From positions 67,128 through 109,079 of the forward strand of contig PLMS01000065.1 in NCBI GenBank assembly GCA_003142575.1: 41,952 bases of DNA, in the 5' to 3' direction. Position numbers and translations under genes: made by a program. Below the pieces are notes generated by a model that searched no databases, was not told the DNA's origin, and was given only the letters and a program-made list of their open reading frames with translations. This DNA comes from Ignavibacteriota bacterium. Lineage in GTDB: Bacteria; Bacteroidota; Ignavibacteria; UBA10030. How positions within the stretch are numbered: position 1 is the first letter of the stretch; each line of letters begins with the position of its first letter. Positions 8,205-16,901 of the stretch are shown one piece after another.

Positions 8205-8957
8205 ATGCCTCGTGTTGAACTCGATGCATTGCTTCAATCAGGTGCCCATTTCGGACACCTCACACGCCGTTGGAATCCCAAAATGAAGCCCTACATTTTT
8301 ATGGAGCGTAATGGGATTCATATCATCGATTTGAAAAAAACCCAAGAGATGCTTGAAGCGGCATGTAACGCCGTTTCGAACTCCGTCGCTGAAGGCAAGA
8401 AACCGCTCTTTGTCGGAACGAAGCTGCAGGCAAGCGATGTGATGAAACAGGAAGCACAACGCTGCCACGCACACTATGTGACGGAACGCTGGCTTGGCGG
8501 CATGCTGACGAACTTCAGTACCATCCGCAAGAGCGTCAAGCGCCTCACGAATATTGAGAAGATGGAAACGGACGGCACCTTTGAAAACATCACGAAGAAA
8601 GAGCGACTGTTCTTAACTCGCGAACGTGATAAACTTCAAGCAGTGCTGTCAGGTGTCGTTGAGATGTCGCGATTACCCGGTATTGTCTATGTTGTGGATA
8701 TTAAAAAAGAAGCCATTGCTGTAAAAGAAGCGAAACGTCTTGGAGTTCCGATAGTTGCCATTGTTGATACGAACACGGATCCTGATCCGATCGACTATCC
8801 CATCCCTGCAAACGATGATGCACTCAAGTCGGTTCAATTGATCACGAAAGCCATTGCCGATGCAGTTCTTGACGGTCAGGAGCGAGCATCTGCAAAACAA
8901 CAGGCAGCAGCCGAAGAGCAGGCAACGGCAGAAGCAGCAGCCGTAGAGAAAAAGTAA
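8205..8957 (+). CDS. rpsB: Small ribosomal subunit protein S2 (uS2)
   Basis: S2 joins the 30S subunit late and helps recruit S1. The 250-aa protein begins with the characteristic LLQSGAHFGHLTRRWNPKM and includes LFVGTKLQA, RWLGGMLTNFSTI, and VDTNTDPDPIDYPIPANDDA. An Ala/Glu-rich tail extends the C-terminus, a common variable feature. The start has a GAAAGGAAA site. tsf follows after 22 nt, the near-universal rpsB-tsf pair. Confidence 0.97.
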   Translation: MPRVELDALLQSGAHFGHLTRRWNPKMKPYIFMERNGIHIIDLKKTQEMLEAACNAVSNSVAEGKKPLFVGTKLQASDVMKQEAQRCHAHYVTERWLGGMLTNFSTIRKSVKRLTNIEKMETDGTFENITKKERLFLTRERDKLQAVLSGVVEMSRLPGIVYVVDIKKEAIAVKEAKRLGVPIVAIVDTNTDPDPIDYPIPANDDALKSVQLITKAIADAVLDGQERASAKQQAAAEEQATAEAAAVEKK

Positions 8958-8979
8958 TTGAAAGAAGGAAGTATATACC

Positions 8980-9582
8980 ATGGCAGAGATTACAAGTGAA
9001 GCAGTAAAAAATCTTCGGGATAAAACCGGTGCAGGCATGATGGATTGTAAGCGGGCATTGGCAGAAACAAAAGGTGATATCGAACAAGCGATCGAATATC
9101 TTCGGAAGAAAGGCGCAGCAGTTGCCGCGAAGCGTGCCGACAAAGAGGCAAACCAGGGTGTGGTGGAAGCGTACATCCATGCTGGCGGGCGTATCGGTGC
9201 GATGGTCGAATTAAATTGTGAGACAGATTTTGTGGCAAAGACGCCGGGTTTTAAACAACTTGCGCATGATATCGCCATGCAGATTGCTGCGATGACTCCG
9301 CAGTATGTGTTGCGGGAACACATTCCACAGTCTGTTATCGAAAAGGAACTTGAGATCTACAAAATACAGGCACAGAATGAAGGAAAACCGGCACAAATAG
9401 CGGAAAAGATTTCTCAGGGACGACTCGACAAGTTCTATCAGGAAGTTGTGTTGATAGAACAGAGTTTTATCAAGGATTCCGGAAAGACAATTAAAGATAT
9501 TATGGATGAAGAAACAGCGAAGGTTGGCGAGAAGATTTCTGTGCGCCGATTCCTTCGTTACCATCTTGGCGAAGCAAATTAA
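8980..9582 (+). CDS. tsf: Elongation factor Ts (short form)
   Basis: EF-Ts exchanges GDP for GTP on EF-Tu. The N-terminal UBA-like region contains VKNLRDKTGAGMMDCKRAL and is followed by AIEYLRKKGAAVAAKRADKE. The EF-Tu-contacting core begins at VELNCETDFVAKTPGF. At 200 residues it is much shorter than the E. coli protein (about 280) and resembles the compact Thermus-type form, keeping one core subdomain and the C-terminal module with the VGEKISVRRF strand. A hairpin terminator follows immediately. Confidence 0.96.
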   Translation: MAEITSEAVKNLRDKTGAGMMDCKRALAETKGDIEQAIEYLRKKGAAVAAKRADKEANQGVVEAYIHAGGRIGAMVELNCETDFVAKTPGFKQLAHDIAMQIAAMTPQYVLREHIPQSVIEKELEIYKIQAQNEGKPAQIAEKISQGRLDKFYQEVVLIEQSFIKDSGKTIKDIMDEETAKVGEKISVRRFLRYHLGEAN

Positions 9583-9590
9583 AAAACTAA

Positions 9591-9619
9591 AATCCCGAAA
9601 CCATTTCGGGATTTTTTTT
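9591..9619 (+). terminator. Intrinsic terminator between tsf and pyrH
   Basis: A perfect 10-bp stem AATCCCGAAA (9591-9600) / TTTCGGGATT (9604-9613) with a 3-nt CCA loop, then a T run to 9619. The T run ends only 14 nt before the pyrH start, so pyrH must rely on readthrough or on an overlapping weak promoter such as TTGGCG-16-TAAAAT at 9566-9593. Confidence 0.8.
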
Positions 9620-9633
9620 GTGAGTCGGGAACC

Positions 9634-10359
9634 ATGAAAAAAATTAAATATAAACGAATATTATTGAAGCTCAGCGGCGAGTCGCTCATGGGCGATCGCG
9701 AATATGGAATTGACCCCAAAGTCGTCACGCGCTACTCTGAAGAGATTGCTTCTGTCAGCAAGCTCAATGTGCAAATCGGCATCGTCATTGGCGGCGGCAA
9801 TATTTATCGCGGTATGGAAAGTTCAACCGATGGCATCGACAAAGTGACCGGTGATCATATGGGCATGCTGGCGACTGTGATCAACGCATTGGCGCTGCAA
9901 AACTCACTGGAACATCAAGGGCTGAAGACGCGCTGCTTGAGTGCCATCAATATGGAACGGATTGCCGAACCATTTATCCGCCGCAGAGCAATTCGGCATT
10001 TGGAAAAAGGGCGCATCGTCATTTTTGCTGCTGGCACAGGAAATCCGTATTTTACCACCGACACCGCAGCAGTACTGCGTGCAATTGAAATCGAAGCGGA
10101 TGTGATTATCAAGGGTACACGCGTAGACGGCGTCTATGATTCTGATCCAGAAAAAAATTCTAAGGCAATCCATTTTCCAGAGATTTCTTATACAGACGTT
10201 TTAAAAAAAGACCTCCGTATCATGGACCTGACGGCGATAACGCTTTCAAAAGAGAACAAGCTTCCTCTTGTCGTCTTTAATATGAACATCCGCGGCAATC
10301 TGAGGCGTGTTATCTGCGGAGAAGCAGTTGGTTCAAAAGTAGTTGAACTCTCAGCATAA
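9634..10359 (+). CDS. pyrH: UMP kinase
   Basis: Converts UMP to UDP with ATP in pyrimidine nucleotide synthesis; hexameric and allosteric in bacteria. The 241-aa length is normal for the amino-acid-kinase-fold family. Visible motifs are [13 protein letters not shown] at the N-terminus, [46 protein letters not shown] and [13 protein letters not shown]. The order tsf-pyrH-frr is widely conserved. The ATG has only a weak GGGA site upstream. Confidence 0.97.
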   Translation: MKKIKYKRILLKLSGESLMGDREYGIDPKVVTRYSEEIASVSKLNVQIGIVIGGGNIYRGMESSTDGIDKVTGDHMGMLATVINALALQNSLEHQGLKTRCLSAINMERIAEPFIRRRAIRHLEKGRIVIFAAGTGNPYFTTDTAAVLRAIEIEADVIIKGTRVDGVYDSDPEKNSKAIHFPEISYTDVLKKDLRIMDLTAITLSKENKLPLVVFNMNIRGNLRRVICGEAVGSKVVELSA

Positions 10360-10403
10360 AAGTCGTAACATCATTCATCCTATCACCAATTGATGGAATG
10401 TCT

Positions 10404-10967
10404 ATGACAAACTCAAAAGAAATCCTGAAACAAGCAGAAGACAGAATGAAAAAAGCCGTGGAAGTTCTGCGGGAAGAGCTTATTAAAATCCGCACAGGAA
10501 AAGCCACGACTGTATTGCTCGACGGGATCAAAGTTGATTATTACGGCACCATGACTTCGCTGAATAAGATTGCCAGCGTTAGCACGCCTGATGTGCATAC
10601 GATTGCTGTGCAGCCATGGGAAAAAAGCGTCATTCCTTTGATTGAAAAAGCAATTCTTCAAGCGAACATTGGTTTGAATCCTGCAAATGATGGAACAGTT
10701 ATACGCGTTCCTATTCCGGCGCTGAATGAAGAACGTCGTCGTGAACTGGTGAAGCTTATAAAAAAGTTCGGTGAAGACGGTAAGATCGCAATCCGGAATG
10801 TACGCCGAGACGCTATCGAGCATTTTAAGAAAGCAGAAAAAGGCGATCACATGCCGGAAGACGAACGGAAACGTGGTGATCAAGAAGCTCAAAAACTGAC
10901 CGATAAATTTACAAAAGATATCGACAGTCTCCTTGCTTTGAAAGAAAAAGAAATTATGGAAGTCTAA
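10404..10967 (+). CDS. frr: Ribosome recycling factor
   Basis: RRF splits post-termination ribosomes together with EF-G. The protein has 187 residues (usual about 185) with the family features AEDRMKKAVEVLREELIKIR, TGKAT, the hinge near DYYGT, and VRRDAIEHFKKAEK. I use ATG 10404 because a TGATGGA site lies 6 nt upstream. ATG 10398 would leave no spacing and add two residues. Alignment of the AE..RM motif with E. coli RRF also suits the later start. Confidence 0.95.
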   Translation: MTNSKEILKQAEDRMKKAVEVLREELIKIRTGKATTVLLDGIKVDYYGTMTSLNKIASVSTPDVHTIAVQPWEKSVIPLIEKAILQANIGLNPANDGTVIRVPIPALNEERRRELVKLIKKFGEDGKIAIRNVRRDAIEHFKKAEKGDHMPEDERKRGDQEAQKLTDKFTKDIDSLLALKEKEIMEV

Positions 10968-11001
10968 TGTCCTAAAAATAACAGGCATGAATGAGAATTT
11001 G

Positions 11002-11041
11002 AAATCCCGGTTCTGCAGCGATAGAATCGGGATTTCTTTTT
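11002..11041 (+). terminator. Intrinsic terminator after frr
   Basis: A 13-bp stem AAATCCCGGTTCT (11002-11014) / AGAATCGGGATTT (11023-11035) with one G-T pair and an 8-nt loop, followed by CTTTTT. It ends the rpsB-tsf-pyrH-frr transcription block. Confidence 0.82.
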
Positions 11042-11114
11042 GCCGTTGGGTTTTGTAACCTTTGTATTTAAAATCCGTATGAAAAGAGAGCTACATAGTT
11101 CAAAGGAGACGCTC

Positions 11115-11822
11115 ATGCCAGAACAACAACGACGCCTTTATCGAAGTCAGACGAACAAAGTTATTGCCGGAGTCTGCGGAGGACTTGCAGAATATCTCAA
11201 TGTGGACACAACTATTGTCCGACTTGTCTGGGTTCTCTTAACACTTCTCGGCGGTTCCGGAATTATCCTCTATGTCCTTGCTTTCTTCATAGTTCCAGAG
11301 AAACCAATCGTGATGGGTGAAGCACCTTCTCCAGAGAAATCGGAATTCGGTTCTGCGCGCGTCTTTGGAATTTTGTTTGTGACTGCGGGAGCGGTGCTCC
11401 TTCTTGACAACCTTGGAATTCTCTCGTTCTGCCGGATATGGGATACATCGTGGGAGTTTGTATTTCCTGGCATTCTCATGCTTTCAGGAATTTATCTCTT
11501 GACTAAGCGCGGTAAATTACAAACAACGCTGTCTGAACAAACATCACCAGTAGAACCGGAGCAATCAACTGAGAATCAGATTCCGCCTCCGGTGTCTTCG
11601 ACGGAACAGTCAACGAATCCTAAAGTGTTTCGCCGTTCTCTCACTGATAAGAAAGTGTTCGGTATTTGTGGAGGCGCAGGAGAGTATTTTGGCATTGATC
11701 CCACAATCCTTCGCGTTGCGTATGCAATCTTTACGATCTTTTCAGGCGGTATGGGAATTATTCTCTACTTCTTAATGTATCTGATTGTTCCGGAAGGTCA
11801 GCTACAACAGAACAAGCAATAG
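11115..11822 (+). CDS. Membrane protein with two PspC domains flanking a LiaF-like segment
   Basis: PspC-family proteins are small inner-membrane components of envelope-stress (phage-shock-like) systems. ATG 11115 follows AAGGAG (11102-11107) and gives 235 aa; a TTG further upstream would fall on the frr terminator. Residues about 6-62 are one PspC domain (VIAGVCGGLAEYLNVD...ILYVLAFFIVPE). The middle (about 78-125) has two hydrophobic segments like the DUF5668/LiaF transmembrane unit. Residues about 172-228 are a second PspC domain (VFGICGGAGEYFGID...ILYFLMYLIVPEG). The two are joined by a Pro/Glu/Thr linker. This duplicated layout is uncommon compared with single-domain PspC. It overlaps in function and probably operon with the next gene, 10 nt away. 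Confidence 0.88.
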   Translation: MPEQQRRLYRSQTNKVIAGVCGGLAEYLNVDTTIVRLVWVLLTLLGGSGIILYVLAFFIVPEKPIVMGEAPSPEKSEFGSARVFGILFVTAGAVLLLDNLGILSFCRIWDTSWEFVFPGILMLSGIYLLTKRGKLQTTLSEQTSPVEPEQSTENQIPPPVSSTEQSTNPKVFRRSLTDKKVFGICGGAGEYFGIDPTILRVAYAIFTIFSGGMGIILYFLMYLIVPEGQLQQNKQ

Positions 11823-11832
11823 TGAGGAATCT

Positions 11833-12345
11833 ATGGAACCGACTTTACAAAAGAAATCAAGTGGACTTCCAATCTTTGGCGTTTTTCTCATTCTCCTTGG
11901 TGCCGGTCTTGTTCTGAATAAACTGCATGTATTCCGCTACGGTTGGGGAATAATTCTCTGGGTTTGTCTATGTGTGGTTGGCGTTGTGACAGTTGTGCAA
12001 GCATTCATCACACGACGACGCGGAGTAGTCTTTTGGGGAAGCCTTTTATTTTTTATGAGTGTAACTATGATTGCTCACAGATTTGTGCTCATAGATTTTG
12101 CACCATGGGATGTGCCAGCGACGTTCGCACTTGCCCTTGGACTCTCATTTCTTATGCTGTTCTTTTATGATCCTCGCCGGTTTGGAGTTCTCATTCCCGT
12201 TCTCTTCTTCGGCGGTTACGGTGTTCTCTACTACTTGTGGTGGTGGGATGTGATCGACTGGTTTGAGATGAGACATTATGTCTCTACGTACTGGCCCGTG
12301 TTCGTCATTCTCTGGGGATTTTCATTGATATTTCGACGTCGCTGA
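11833..12345 (+). CDS. LiaF-like multi-pass membrane protein, 170 aa
   Basis: ATG 11833 follows GAGGAA (11824-11829). The protein is almost entirely hydrophobic, with about five to six membrane segments. It begins with GVFLILLGAGLVLNKLHVF, the signature of the DUF5668/LiaF transmembrane module, and closes with a similar unit ending in FVILWGFSLIFRRR. Such proteins occur beside PspC in Gram-negative and Gram-positive envelope-stress loci; that role here is inferred from the neighbour. The stop is 9 bp from the convergent polA stop, with no terminator visible between. Confidence 0.75.
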   Translation: MEPTLQKKSSGLPIFGVFLILLGAGLVLNKLHVFRYGWGIILWVCLCVVGVVTVVQAFITRRRGVVFWGSLLFFMSVTMIAHRFVLIDFAPWDVPATFALALGLSFLMLFFYDPRRFGVLIPVLFFGGYGVLYYLWWWDVIDWFEMRHYVSTYWPVFVILWGFSLIFRRR

Positions 12346-12354
12346 TTGAAACAG

Positions 12355-15153
12355 CTAATGCGCTTCTAACCAATTCTTGCCTACTCCCAGATCAACTTCG
12401 ACAGGAACCGAGAGGGGAAGGGCCTGCTGCATCTCCCTTTCAACAATTTCTTTCACGATACTCTCTTCTTTTTCTTGTACTTCAAATACCAATTCATCAT
12501 GAACTTGGAGAAGCATCGAACTGGCAAGTTTTTGTTTTCTGAGAGCTGCATCGATGTGTACCATCGCCAGTTTAATCATATCTGCCGCTGTTCCTTGAAT
12601 CGGCATGTTGATAGCTTGCCGCTCGGCGTTCTGGCGAACATTCTGGTTGTTACTGCGAATATCTGGAATGTACCGCCGCCTGCCCAGAAGTGTGCTGACA
12701 TATCCATCTTTGCGTCCGCTTGCGATTGTATCGTTGATATATTGTTGAACTTTTGGGAAGCGGGCAAAATAACGGGCAATGATTTCTTTTCCTTCACTCT
12801 GACTAATTTCTAATCGGTTGGCGAGACCATAAGCACCGATGCCATACATGATTCCAAAGTTGACTTCTTTTGCCTTCCGCCTCATATCTCTGGTTACATC
12901 CGTTGCATTGACACCAAATACTTTTGCTGCCGTTGTTGTGTGGATATCTTCATGATTCTTGAATGCCTGTGTCAATCCATCGTCGCTGGAGATGTGCGCC
13001 ATTACCCGAAGTTCGATCTGTGAATAATCGGCGGAAAGAATAAGCGATTCAACGTTTCCGGGAATGAACGCCTTCCGAATCGATCTGCCAATTTCCGTAC
13101 GGATAGGAATGTTCTGAATATTTGGATCGCTGCTGGACAACCGCCCAGTGGTGGTTACAGTTTGGTTGAATGATGTATGCACTCGTCCGGTTCTCGGGTT
13201 GATGAGTTTCGGAAGTGCATCGATGTAGGTCGATTTCAACTTCGTAGATTGACGGAAGTCGAGGAGCATTTCAATGATCGGATGCGAGCCTTTCAACGTT
13301 TCAAGAACAGCGACATCTGTGGAAAAACCGGTTTTTGTTTTGCGCACCGATTTCAGTTTGAGCTTATTGAAGAGAATTTCTGAAAGTTGCTGTGTGGAGT
13401 TAATGTTGAAAGATGTACCGGCGGCTTGATGGATTTCTTTCGTGAGCTTTTCAAGCTGCTTTTCAAGTTCTTTTGACATCTCCGAAAGATGGTCGACGTC
13501 GATAGAAACTCCGGCACGCTCCATTCGCGCAAGAACTGAGACTAAAGGGAATTCCACTTCTTCACAAAGCCTGGTCATCCCGAGTTCAAGAAGTTTCTTC
13601 TGAAATGTTTCATACAAGCGAAATGTAATGTCGGAATCTTCACACGAATAATCGGAAAGGGTTTGAAGGGAAACATCACGGATGTGTTTCTGCTCTTTCC
13701 CTGTACCAACCAAATCGGAAAAGGAGACGGTTTTGTACTTGAGATACTCCGCAGCTACATCATCCATATTATGCTTACCGTCTGCACGAACCATATAGCT
13801 GGCAATCATCGAGTCAAAGAGAGCGCCATCAACGTTGATGCCATAGTTCGACAACACCAAAATATCATATTTAATATTATGTCCGATTTTCTTGATGTGA
13901 GAATCTTCCAGAATCGGCTTGAGCTTATTACAGATGAATTCCGGCGGCAAACCGATTGACGAATTAGGTTCATCAGCGGTGTTTCCGAAGAGACCGCCTT
14001 GTCCCTGTGTTTTCTTTCCTGTGATCGCAATATAGAAAGCTTCATGCGGCTTGAAGGCAAATGAAATTCCGACGAGTTCGGCATTCAACGAATCGGTGGA
14101 GGTTGTTTCAGTATCGAAGACAAATTCCTGTGCCGATTTCAACCTATCGCAGAGAGAGGTGAACTCTTTTTCTGTTGTGATGAGTCGGTAGGAATGTTTG
14201 TCTTTGGTGATATCGGAGAGTGGTTCCGGAGGTGTGAACTCGATATCAGGATCAGCACTCTTTGATGCTTCCGGAGTCTCCATCTGGAGCTTGCTCAGGA
14301 GCGAGCGGAATTCCAGTGCTTCAAACAATTCCATAAGCTTCGAAGTGTTTCTTTGTTCCGCTTTCAGTGAGTGGAAATTGATAGATAGCGGTACGTTGAT
14401 ATCGATCGTAACAAGCTGCTTGGACAGGAACGCAAGTTCTTTGTTCGATTCCAATTTAGCGCGCAATCCCTTTTGAGGAATCTCGTCAAGATGGCGATAG
14501 ACTTCTTCGATGCTCCCGTACTTTTGGATGAGCGGGATGGCTGTCTTCTCGCCAACTCCCGGCACACCCGGTATATTATCAGAGGCATCGCCGATTAACC
14601 CGAGAACGTCTATGACTTTATCGGGAGTAACACCGAATTTCTGTCTCACTCCTTCAATGTCTACAATTTCGATGTCGGATCCTTGCTTGCCCGGTTTATA
14701 GATTTTCGTTGTATCGGAGACAAGCTGCATAAAATCTTTATCGGGTGTGACGAGGAACGTGAGAGCGTTTTCTCGCTCTGCCTGCTTTGCAAGTGTGCCG
14801 ATAACATCGTCGGCCTCAAAACCGTCCATCTCAACGACAGGGATATTATAAGCACGCACGACTTCTTTCAGCATCGGAATTTGTGTGATCATGTCTTCAG
14901 GCATTTTCTGACGTGTGGCTTTGTATTCTTTATACGCCTTGTGCCGGAACGTGGGTTTGCCTGTGTCGAAGACGACGGCAATGTGATCGGGAAATTCCTG
15001 CGAGAGGATACGATTTAAAAACGTGACGAATCCGTAGACCGCGCTGGTGTTTTCACCTTTCGAATTCATCAGCGGCTGGCGTATAAATGCGAAATAGGCA
15101 CGGTACGCCAGTGCCATTGCATCGATGAGATACACTCGCTCAATTTTTGCCAT
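12355..15153 (-). CDS. polA: DNA polymerase I
   Basis: A repair and Okazaki-fragment polymerase of 932 residues with all three classical domains. The 5'-3' nuclease (about 1-290) shows VVFDTGKPTFRHKAYKEYKA, DGFEADDVIGT and GVGEKTAIPLIQKYG. The 3'-5' proofreading exonuclease appears intact: FDTETTS (D347, E349), GHNIKYDILVL, and YSCEDSDITFRL. The polymerase domain has motif A SADYSQIELR (D709), the O-helix RRKAKEVNFGIMYG with Phe rather than Tyr at the sugar-selectivity position, and motif C QVHDELVFEV (D886). The only large minus-strand gene in the window; it is convergent with the membrane genes to its left and divergent from the 15343 gene. Confidence 0.97.
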   Translation of the reverse strand: MAKIERVYLIDAMALAYRAYFAFIRQPLMNSKGENTSAVYGFVTFLNRILSQEFPDHIAVVFDTGKPTFRHKAYKEYKATRQKMPEDMITQIPMLKEVVRAYNIPVVEMDGFEADDVIGTLAKQAERENALTFLVTPDKDFMQLVSDTTKIYKPGKQGSDIEIVDIEGVRQKFGVTPDKVIDVLGLIGDASDNIPGVPGVGEKTAIPLIQKYGSIEEVYRHLDEIPQKGLRAKLESNKELAFLSKQLVTIDINVPLSINFHSLKAEQRNTSKLMELFEALEFRSLLSKLQMETPEASKSADPDIEFTPPEPLSDITKDKHSYRLITTEKEFTSLCDRLKSAQEFVFDTETTSTDSLNAELVGISFAFKPHEAFYIAITGKKTQGQGGLFGNTADEPNSSIGLPPEFICNKLKPILEDSHIKKIGHNIKYDILVLSNYGINVDGALFDSMIASYMVRADGKHNMDDVAAEYLKYKTVSFSDLVGTGKEQKHIRDVSLQTLSDYSCEDSDITFRLYETFQKKLLELGMTRLCEEVEFPLVSVLARMERAGVSIDVDHLSEMSKELEKQLEKLTKEIHQAAGTSFNINSTQQLSEILFNKLKLKSVRKTKTGFSTDVAVLETLKGSHPIIEMLLDFRQSTKLKSTYIDALPKLINPRTGRVHTSFNQTVTTTGRLSSSDPNIQNIPIRTEIGRSIRKAFIPGNVESLILSADYSQIELRVMAHISSDDGLTQAFKNHEDIHTTTAAKVFGVNATDVTRDMRRKAKEVNFGIMYGIGAYGLANRLEISQSEGKEIIARYFARFPKVQQYINDTIASGRKDGYVSTLLGRRRYIPDIRSNNQNVRQNAERQAINMPIQGTAADMIKLAMVHIDAALRKQKLASSMLLQVHDELVFEVQEKEESIVKEIVEREMQQALPLSVPVEVDLGVGKNWLEAH

Positions 15154-15201
15154 GAATCAATCTGCCTCTTCTACTCTTGTGTTGCTCATTATTGTGTGAA
15201 A

Positions 15202-15229
15202 AATATACGGAAAGGTGGTCTGAAAACAA
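15202..15229 (-). promoter_or_regulatory. Possible polA promoter
   Basis: Read on the minus strand: TTGTTT (15229-15224), a 16-nt spacer and TATATT (15207-15202), about 50 nt upstream of the polA start. A modest match; no alternative looked better. Confidence 0.4.
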
Positions 15230-15289
15230 AAAATGTTAGAGGAACACTCTGTTGATGAATTTCGTCTCTTTAGTAATGAAAGTGTGACC

Positions 15290-15318
15290 TTGACAATCAT
15301 TTCAGATTTGAGTATCAT
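15290..15318 (+). promoter_or_regulatory. Promoter of the 15343 gene
   Basis: TTGACA (15290-15295), a 17-nt spacer and TATCAT (15313-15318), 24 nt before the start codon. One of the best -35/-10 matches in the window. Confidence 0.72.
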
Positions 15319-15342
15319 TATTTCATAAAAGAAAGTGTAAAA

Positions 15343-15846
15343 ATGAAAATCCTCATAAAAACCGTATTGACCTTAATAGTCGTTAGTTTTACGGCTGTTG
15401 GCCAATTTAGATCTCAACCAGAAGCGAGATCTTCGGTATCCGAATCCATGATTCGGCAGGATGACGGCGGATTACTTTTCGGCTGGTTTGATCCAAGCCG
15501 GTTCACGATGCACAACAGTTATTCGCTGAGCTATACGACATCTGGCGGAAAGGGATTTTCACTCGGTACACTGACGAGCAGCCTTGCATATCAGATTTCA
15601 AATCCGCTTTCGGTGCAATTCGATGTCAGTTTGATGCATTCACCATATAACAATCTTGGCGGTAACTTTTCGAAAGAAATCTCCGGTGTATACCTTTCTG
15701 GAGCAGAATTAAATTATCGGCCAAGTAAGAATACGTTGCTCCAAATTCAATTTCAACAACTGCCTGCAATGTATTGGTTGAACAACTACGACAGGTTTGG
15801 TTTTATGTCGGGATTTGATCGAATCGATGAGGAGGAGAGTCACTGA
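15343..15846 (+). CDS. Small exported beta-strand-rich envelope protein
   Basis: 167 residues. Residues 1-20 form a signal peptide (VLTLIVVSFTAVGQ). The mature part alternates polar and aromatic/hydrophobic residues (HNSYSLSYTTSGG, LSVQFDVSLMHSP, TLLQIQFQQLP), as in transmembrane beta-strands or an outer-membrane-associated sheet, with a conserved-looking GLLFGWFDPSRFTMHNSYS segment. I do not recognise a named family. It sits between polA and a LytR_C-domain gene and has its own strong promoter and a terminator, so it is probably monocistronic. A role in the envelope is inference. Confidence 0.75.
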   Translation: MKILIKTVLTLIVVSFTAVGQFRSQPEARSSVSESMIRQDDGGLLFGWFDPSRFTMHNSYSLSYTTSGGKGFSLGTLTSSLAYQISNPLSVQFDVSLMHSPYNNLGGNFSKEISGVYLSGAELNYRPSKNTLLQIQFQQLPAMYWLNNYDRFGFMSGFDRIDEEESH

Positions 15847-15877
15847 ACATCGGTACAAAACGAGTGTGTGTATTAAA

Positions 15878-15926
15878 GCCGGGTCGAGCTGAGTTGTTAC
15901 TCGTCAGCTTGCTCGGTTCTTTTTTT
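15878..15926 (+). terminator. Terminator after the 15343 gene
   Basis: A long imperfect stem: GCCGGGTCGAGCTGA (about 15879-15893) pairs with TCAGCTTGCTCGGTT (15904-15918) with one bulge, then C and a seven-T run. Confidence 0.75.
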
Positions 15927-15937
15927 ATCAGGCAGGA

Positions 15938-16483
15938 ATGAAACACACAAAACCTACCTACGCTGCCGTCCAAACTGATACTGCGGATCTACCACGAGAA
16001 CGCGTTCCTAAACTTCAGACCCGTACGGTACGTTATAGCAAGTTGATGAAGGGCGTATTTGGTATACTTTCCTTGGCGCTTATAATTACTGTGTATGTCC
16101 TTGCGCATAGAAGCTTCTCGAACCACAGCGCAACGGTCGATCCGCTGCCGTCGTCAACAGACCGGGTGCTTCAAGTAGAGGTGTTGGATGGTGCAGGAAG
16201 CATGAAAGCTGCTCAGTATGTGACAAATATTCTTCGCTCGCAGGGGTACGATGTCGTGGAGATGAAAAGAAACAACGATGGAATCATCGAACGCACCTAT
16301 GTGGTCGATCGTTCCGGGAATCTCGAAGCCGCACGAAAACTTGCAACGACCCTTGGTATTGCCCAGGACAAAGTATTTCAGAAAATTGACCGCAATTTGT
16401 ATCTTGATGTGACAGTCGTAGTAGGAAAAGATTTTTCCCGACTGAAGGTGTTTCAAGCATTGAATGAAAGGAGTAAACGTTGA
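15938..16483 (+). CDS. LytR_C-domain membrane protein
   Basis: 181 residues: a basic N-terminus, one transmembrane segment at about 38-57 (VFGILSLALIITVYVLA), then an extracytoplasmic LytR_C-type domain from about 78. The domain shows VLQVEVLDGAGSMKAAQYV, a second helix ILRSQGYDVVEM and the conserved Tyr/Val strand pattern through LDVTVVVGKDF. In LytR-CpsA-Psr proteins this domain is appended to a ligase; here it stands alone. Its stop overlaps the TTG start of rsfS by 3-4 nt, so the two are translationally coupled. Confidence 0.8.
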   Translation: MKHTKPTYAAVQTDTADLPRERVPKLQTRTVRYSKLMKGVFGILSLALIITVYVLAHRSFSNHSATVDPLPSSTDRVLQVEVLDGAGSMKAAQYVTNILRSQGYDVVEMKRNNDGIIERTYVVDRSGNLEAARKLATTLGIAQDKVFQKIDRNLYLDVTVVVGKDFSRLKVFQALNERSKR

Positions 16484-16860
16484 TAGCACGAACACTCGCA
16501 AAACGAATTGCTGACTTGATGATTTCCAAGAAGGCAGATGATGTTGTGATCTTGGATTTGAAAAAACTCACAAGCGCAGCAGATTATTTCGTGATTTGCT
16601 CGACAGATTCCGATACGCAGGTGAGAGCCGTTGCGGACGCAGTGCGCGATGGTATGGAAGAATCCAATGAGCGCGTGTGGCATTATGAAGGGTATCAAGC
16701 GTTGAAATGGATTGTACTGGATTATGTTGATGTTGTGGCACACATCTTCTATAAAGAAGATCGATCGTTCTATAACCTCGAACGGTTATGGGGTGATGCA
16801 AAGAAAACGGAAGTGAAAGATACATTAGCAGCGCCTAAACCTTCAGCGAAAAAACGCTGA
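16480..16860 (+). CDS. rsfS: Ribosomal silencing factor RsfS
   Basis: RsfS binds L14 and blocks subunit joining when nutrients are short. The 126-aa protein shows the family core DDVVILDLKKLTSAADYFVI, then STDSDTQVRAVADAV, and VWHYEGYQALKWIVLDYVDV...HIFYKEDRSFYNLERLWGDA. The start is TTG 16480 inside TTGA, preceded by AAGGAG (16468-16473). A Lys-rich tail extends beyond the usual end. argS begins 41 nt downstream. Confidence 0.95.
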   Translation: MIARTLAKRIADLMISKKADDVVILDLKKLTSAADYFVICSTDSDTQVRAVADAVRDGMEESNERVWHYEGYQALKWIVLDYVDVVAHIFYKEDRSFYNLERLWGDAKKTEVKDTLAAPKPSAKKR

Positions 16861-16901
16861 ACAACGACACGGACTTCAAAGAAGAAAAAAATTGAAAAAG
16901 A

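Noticed and set aside
8673-9323. 216-codon minus-strand frame opposite rpsB and tsf
   Set aside because: Both plus-strand genes are certain, and the reverse translation is Cys/Phe-rich nonsense typical of an antisense shadow.
10413-10988. 191-codon minus-strand frame opposite frr
   Set aside because: It mirrors frr almost exactly and reads as a low-complexity Phe/Cys-rich sequence.
11040-11114. Upstream TTG start for the double-PspC protein
   Set aside because: It would begin on the T run of the frr terminator; ATG 11115 has an AAGGAG site and starts right before the PspC domain.
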